64,000 nucleotides of DNA from Corticium candelabrum (lineage: Eukaryota; Porifera; Homoscleromorpha; Homosclerophorida; Plakinidae). Shown in pieces: positions 59,390 through 64,000 of the stretch (positions are counted from its first letter, which is position 1; each line of letters opens with the position of its first letter). Where the stretch lies: the NCBI RefSeq assembly GCF_963422355.1, contig NC_085105.1, forward strand, positions 1,006,001 to 1,070,000. Direction: 5' to 3'. The position numbers and the translations under genes were made by a program. The notes under the pieces were generated by a model. The model searched no databases. It had not been told where the DNA came from and worked only from the letters and a program-made list of their open reading frames with translations.

Positions 59390-62300
59390 TTATCGTGAGG
59401 TCTTCAGTCCTTCAAAAAGCTTTTTCAAATTTACCATTGCAAAACCACTCTGTTTCAGTTGCTCTGTAATGGTGGCATGTATGGCATTAAAGTCATCTTT
59501 AAAACCTCGAATAGCTGCAAATTGTAAAAAAGCATATCACCTTGAGGATATAGCCATAGTACCATTCTTTCACCTCAACCAACTAATACAGTAGGAAGTC
59601 AGAAGACCTCCAGCTACTCTGCCCACAGAGAGATACGCCAGTGGTCATGTCTGTGGGATGGTTGGTTGAAACGAAAGAACTAGACTGTCAAGTGTAAAGA
59701 TGTGACTCTACCTCTCATTTTGCCATGCTTGTTAGCATCTTCGGACAGAGCCTCATTGTAATCAAACAGATACTGATAGTATCTAAGTTGAGTGTAAAGT
59801 GCAGATTCTGAATACTAAGGACAGAAACATCATGTAAGTAATTACAGATGACTCTGCAGATAGGCAAGCAGGAAACAGTTACAGACAACCATATACCACT
59901 AAACTACCTCTTGCTTCATTGAACCTCGAGGTTTATGAAGCTCCACTCGCCTTGTCCTGGTTTCCAGTAAATGGTCTTCACTTACCATCCAGCCCTAAAC
60001 AATTGCACTATTGTACCCACATTCTAATCATCACTGTGTGTTTCATTGCCTGATAGTATCTGGTGATATGCTCTCTCATCAGCAATGTGAGTCTATTCCG
60101 AATTGCTGGTGTACTGTACTGTGCTGTACACACTGGACATACAAGACCACACACAAAGCTTGAGCCCTAAATGGAAGCCATGTTACATGATGTCGATATA
60201 TTTAGTGAGTTGCATCTTACACTTGCCTTCACTACTCCTTCATACTCAGCTGTAGCTCCACAATTGTCAGCTGTGCATGTCAAAACAAGTCTTGCTGCAT
60301 CCTATACAGTTACTGAGTATGATAAATAAAAAGGTAAACCAAGAAATCACACGCAGAGAGCCATTCAAATGAACAGACACACATATACAGACCCAACAAG
60401 GTAGACACCCTAAGAAAGCAGTAGTGTCCACACTTGGTAAGAAATTAATAAATATACCTTGAATTTTTCCTCCATAGTCATTTGAGTTGTGCTTCCCAGC
60501 AGAGCATCTGTTCCTTCATCGTCATTATTATATGAATGTTGATATGACGACGAGTCCAAACCTTCAATACAAACGACATGGCATATTACTGACAATGGAT
60601 GGCAATACACCTTTCAGACCAAGACAATCTGCTATCAGTGCTCCATCAGTTCCAGAAATTGGATCACAAAGACGTGATACAACAGGATGTACCTGCTGCT
60701 GCAGATAATAGTTATAGTCTAGAACAACACATAGAATACAAAAATCAGTTTGTGGGGACCTTCAATATATGCAATATTTCAGTATAAATTTGATTATTTT
60801 ATAATCCAGCTAATTCACTAGATAACATTTGCCTTGGCAGTCGCACACAGCTGTTGGCAGCAGAAGGTTGTCTACTGCACTACTGTTAATCACAAAGCCA
60901 TTTCAGAAACAGCAAATGATGTGGTAAGCATGAAAGACACAAGCAATACTGTTAGAAACCTACACCAATTTAGCATACATTCCGTCATCTATTTACATGA
61001 TGGATACGTCAACTGCAACAGCATCTACCAGTACTCATTCATCTAAGATGCAGAATACTGGCAAGTTCTATTCCTATTCAATGGTGGCATCTTTATTCAA
61101 AGGCGGCTTTCAATTGACGAAATATGAAAAGAATAATTGCAAATTTGTATATAAACAGGACTTAAATTTGCATACAATCGAACCTTGCCCACATATAACA
61201 TGGAAGCTCATAGAGTAGTTAAACTTATTATGTTTTTTAAATTTATGCCTAAACCATAATTAAACTAACCTGTGTAGCAGCAAAAATAAAACGCTGTTGT
61301 GCACTCTGTATGCCCTTATCGATAAATTTAATGTAAGATCTAAAGTATGTCCTTGCAGTAGCTTACCAATTTTCAATGTGTCAGAACGCCTTAGTTCATC
61401 TGGGTGATAGCCTCGAAGTGTGGCTGATTGATTAGAGCCGTCCTGTTATAAATCAATTCATGTCAATCCTCCAAAATACAAAATACAAGTATTCAGCGTT
61501 TGCACTGGTCACTCTAAAAATGTTAAAATGCAGCTGGTGTGTTGTCTGTATAATGTTTGTCCAAAAATACAAGTTTATTAGACTGAAATTTCAGTGTATG
61601 TGGCATATGATATGTAAGTAGATGCTTGTGTGCACTAATAATCAGTTTATAAAGCATTCAAACCTACCAAACAAATAATGTATGGGACTGTGTCTCCACT
61701 TCTAAAGTGCCTTCCTTTCGATTTCAACCTTACGGCAACCTGCACATGTGGCAAGCTGTTCTTGTCAGGGTAGTCGTCTGGATTTTTTGTCAATGATTTT
61801 GTTATCACAAACTTCTCCAGTGGAACCTGATCATTTTCCACGTTCTGCTTGATATCTCGAAGTCTTGTGTGAATATTTTCAACAATGATGTCTCGAGATT
61901 GAACAGACAAAATCTCTCCAATTACATACCTAAAAAGAAGCAATACTCAACAAATCAAGAGAAAATGGCACACTTCAAACACACCAGTCAAGATTAGGCA
62001 ATCAAATGGCACATACTAATCGTTGCATATGCTGACAAGATCACTAGCACTAAAATGGTTAGTGTACTCACTCTCCAGCGTCTTTGGCTAGTCCACACCA
62101 ATCTCTCCGAACAATGTCCAAGCCCTTCATTTCCTTCACATGACTAGTCGATCCTAATAACAAGCAAACGGTTAGCAAGTACCTATCAACAGCCCTGCAA
62201 AACAAGAGTTGCTACCATCACTGTTCACTTGTAATACAACAGCTGCATACCTACACGTTTAATCATGAATTAATACAAAGTGAGGATAAGATTTATGCAA

Positions 62301-62529
62301 CCATAATTAATGTGTGTGCACATACTGGTATTTGTTTAACCACTAATTACTGCTAGTCTAGCTTTCTATGCTACTCCCTGCACAACTGAAAATCTACAGA
62401 ATGAACACAACAACAATTACTTTTTTTTCTTCAGCAGTAACATTGACCTGAAAATTCCATCAATACCAATTTCTACCTGCCTGTACAATTTGTTCACTTC
62501 TGCTTGGATCTGATAAAAACAATTCAATA

Positions 62530-62587
<58 letters not shown>

Positions 62588-63845
62588 GTAATGGCAATAT
62601 CACAGTGACTAATTTTAGTTGTCCTACCCTCTGTCCTATTTGATAGACTTGCTGTAGGTCTGTGCAGTTTGTATTAATCATGATTGAGTCGGTATCTCCA
62701 TAGATGACTTCCAAATTCAACTAAGAAACACACCAATAAACACTGACAAAGACTCTCAATGCCAATACTCAACAGTAAAAACAGCATACAGACTAGAAAA
62801 CAAATGAATCCATTTAGCATTTTCCACACCTGTGGAGACCTGAGTACTGCAAAAACGTAAAGTCTTGCAGTACACACAAGATACACACACATAGACCACA
62901 GTAAACAAAAAAAAACATTCTAAATTCGAGAGTAACAAACTACAGAAATACAAATAAATAAATAAACGAACAGACAAACAGAGATGACATATGACAATGA
63001 TAAACATGTAAACAAAACATGTGGTGAAACATATCATAATAGGACTTCAAAGCAAAGACACAACATGACAACTTGCTACTTACTGTCTGCGCAAGGTCTT
63101 TTGTTTTCAGCAGAATCTGAAAGAAAAATCACAAGAGTACACCAATCTCCTACAATAAATACAGTTTCCACCAAAGTAACAAATGCCAACCAAACCCAAA
63201 CAAAAACACAATGAAGCACAAATTAATTATAAGTAATGCCACACAACATCATGATTTCACAGACAAGCCACTCCATTGCTTAGAACACCTACCTCCCGAC
63301 CTTTCCCTGTCACCAAAGCAGCCAGTGGTTTAGCATAAAAACGAGAATGGGAAAATCCAAGACATCCATACATGCTGTTGGCAGTCAGTTTGAGAGCTTG
63401 CTGACGGATATTAAACTATAAAATAAGATTAAAACAATGAGGGTAAACACAAATAGGAGAAGACTGTAGCAACAGACTTGCAGGTATTGCTCATCATCTC
63501 TGTCCACTGATTTCATTAGTTTCTTCACCTAAATTTGTCAACACTAGTATAAGGTCGCACATCATGGCTTCACAACTTAATAAACATTATATATTAAACA
63601 GAATGCATCATGCATTTGAGTCCTAGAGAGTCACTGTGTTATGAAAAGTTGTGAAGTCTACTTTCAATTGGAAGTAAGCAAGTTTCTGAAGTACTGTCTT
63701 GTCCGACTAAGAATGATGAATATAGCAGAAACTTAAAACAAGCTCATAGAGCTAATGGTCCCTAACTCTGATAGAAATACAACAAAGTCTCAACTGACCA
63801 TTTGGCGGTCTATGCATGACTCAAGTGCATTCACGTCATAGGATG
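59390..63845 (-). CDS. POLA1: DNA polymerase alpha catalytic subunit, C-terminal part
   Basis: POLA1 extends RNA primers made by primase at replication start. The gene runs off the right edge. Visible exons in order: 63799-63845 ([11 protein letters not shown]), ~63475-63530 ([17 protein letters not shown]), ~63295-63418 ([20 protein letters not shown], motif B), ~62687-62720 ([17 protein letters not shown], motif C) and ~62420-62510 ([20 protein letters not shown]). Then come ~62075-62160 ([19 protein letters not shown]), ~61700-61930 ([18 protein letters not shown]), ~61370-61442 and ~60609-60722 ([19 protein letters not shown]). The zinc-finger exons follow, and the C-terminus ends at 59390 ([12 protein letters not shown]). 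Polymerase motifs match vertebrate POLA1 closely. The CysA finger cysteines are present (60055-60300), but those of CysB are absent. Confidence 0.93.
59908..59994 (-). other. POLA1: POLA1 exon at the CysB position, cysteines absent
   Basis: The exon encodes [16 protein letters not shown] followed by [13 protein letters not shown] and then joins the [10 protein letters not shown] exon (ends 59814). In other animals this stretch contains two Cys pairs (CEEPTC and CPAC types) that bind a metal and contact the B subunit. Here the first pair is replaced by Ser and Leu positions and the second pair is deleted. Splice sites on both sides look normal, and the short introns hide no Cys-rich exon. Confidence 0.75.
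62533..62584. repeat. POLA1: (TA)n microsatellite
   Basis: About 26 TA units lie in a POLA1 intron. Confidence 0.95.
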
Positions 63846-64000
63846 CTGTAAAGAAAAGCAGTGCGTCGTCAATTTAGTTAGGCTTCCATTCCTATGCAAT
63901 AAAGAAGTTCTTAACATAGCAAATGAAAGCCTTTACTTGATTTCTATCCCCTACAATCTGCAATTTAATTAATGTGTGCAATACTAGACCACAAGTCCAG

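Overview
The window is animal nuclear DNA. Genes are split into many short exons with GT-AG introns of mostly 50-800 bp. CA/GT microsatellites are dense, and relics of at least five transposon classes are present. Axonemal dynein, a paired-like homeobox gene with an OAR tail, ER collagen-folding factors and a PH-PTB adaptor with PI3K-docking tyrosines together indicate a metazoan. Compact introns and the repeat style suggest an early-branching marine animal such as a sponge. That placement is inference and not proven here.

Layout. 51-440 (+): end of an unrecognised gene. 940-6004 (-): XPG/ERCC5 repair endonuclease. 6966-10414 (+): IRS/DOK-like adaptor (PH + PTB + two YxxM motifs), head-to-head with XPG and carrying a broken LINE in intron 2. 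11148-36194 (-): a complete axonemal dynein heavy chain of DNAH2 type; its introns hold a Harbinger-like MITE, a TIR transposon carrying THAP and P2X7-tail-like exons, a possible solo LTR and several microsatellites. 36361-36767: a 21-bp minisatellite just upstream of the dynein start. 37087-41359 (+): a decayed Mutator-like element with Ulp1-type protease, DDE transposase and SWIM parts, bracketed at long range by an inverted repeat. 41360-45499: repeats only. 45500-47423 (-): CRTAP/P3H4-like leprecan. 48652-53150 (-): degraded Gypsy LTR retrotransposon with very short LTRs and a nested hAT-like MITE; a Harbinger-like MITE abuts its 5' LTR. 53800-54608 (-): secreted/ER FKBP. 55426-58268 (+): Arx/aristaless-like homeobox gene. 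59390-63845 and beyond (-): C-terminal half of DNA polymerase alpha catalytic subunit (POLA1).

The conserved genes are mostly unrelated housekeeping or structural genes: repair, replication, cilia, signalling and patterning. One functional pair stands out. The ER FKBP and the CRTAP-like gene, both collagen-biosynthesis types, are neighbours on the same strand. Nearly all of the DNA between them is transposon insertion, and splice phases would allow them to be one transcript.

The most interesting non-gene structures are the THAP/P2X7-like transposon in the dynein intron (31547-32624), the three-palindrome 21-bp minisatellite at the dynein promoter, and the nested transposons around 49-54 kb.
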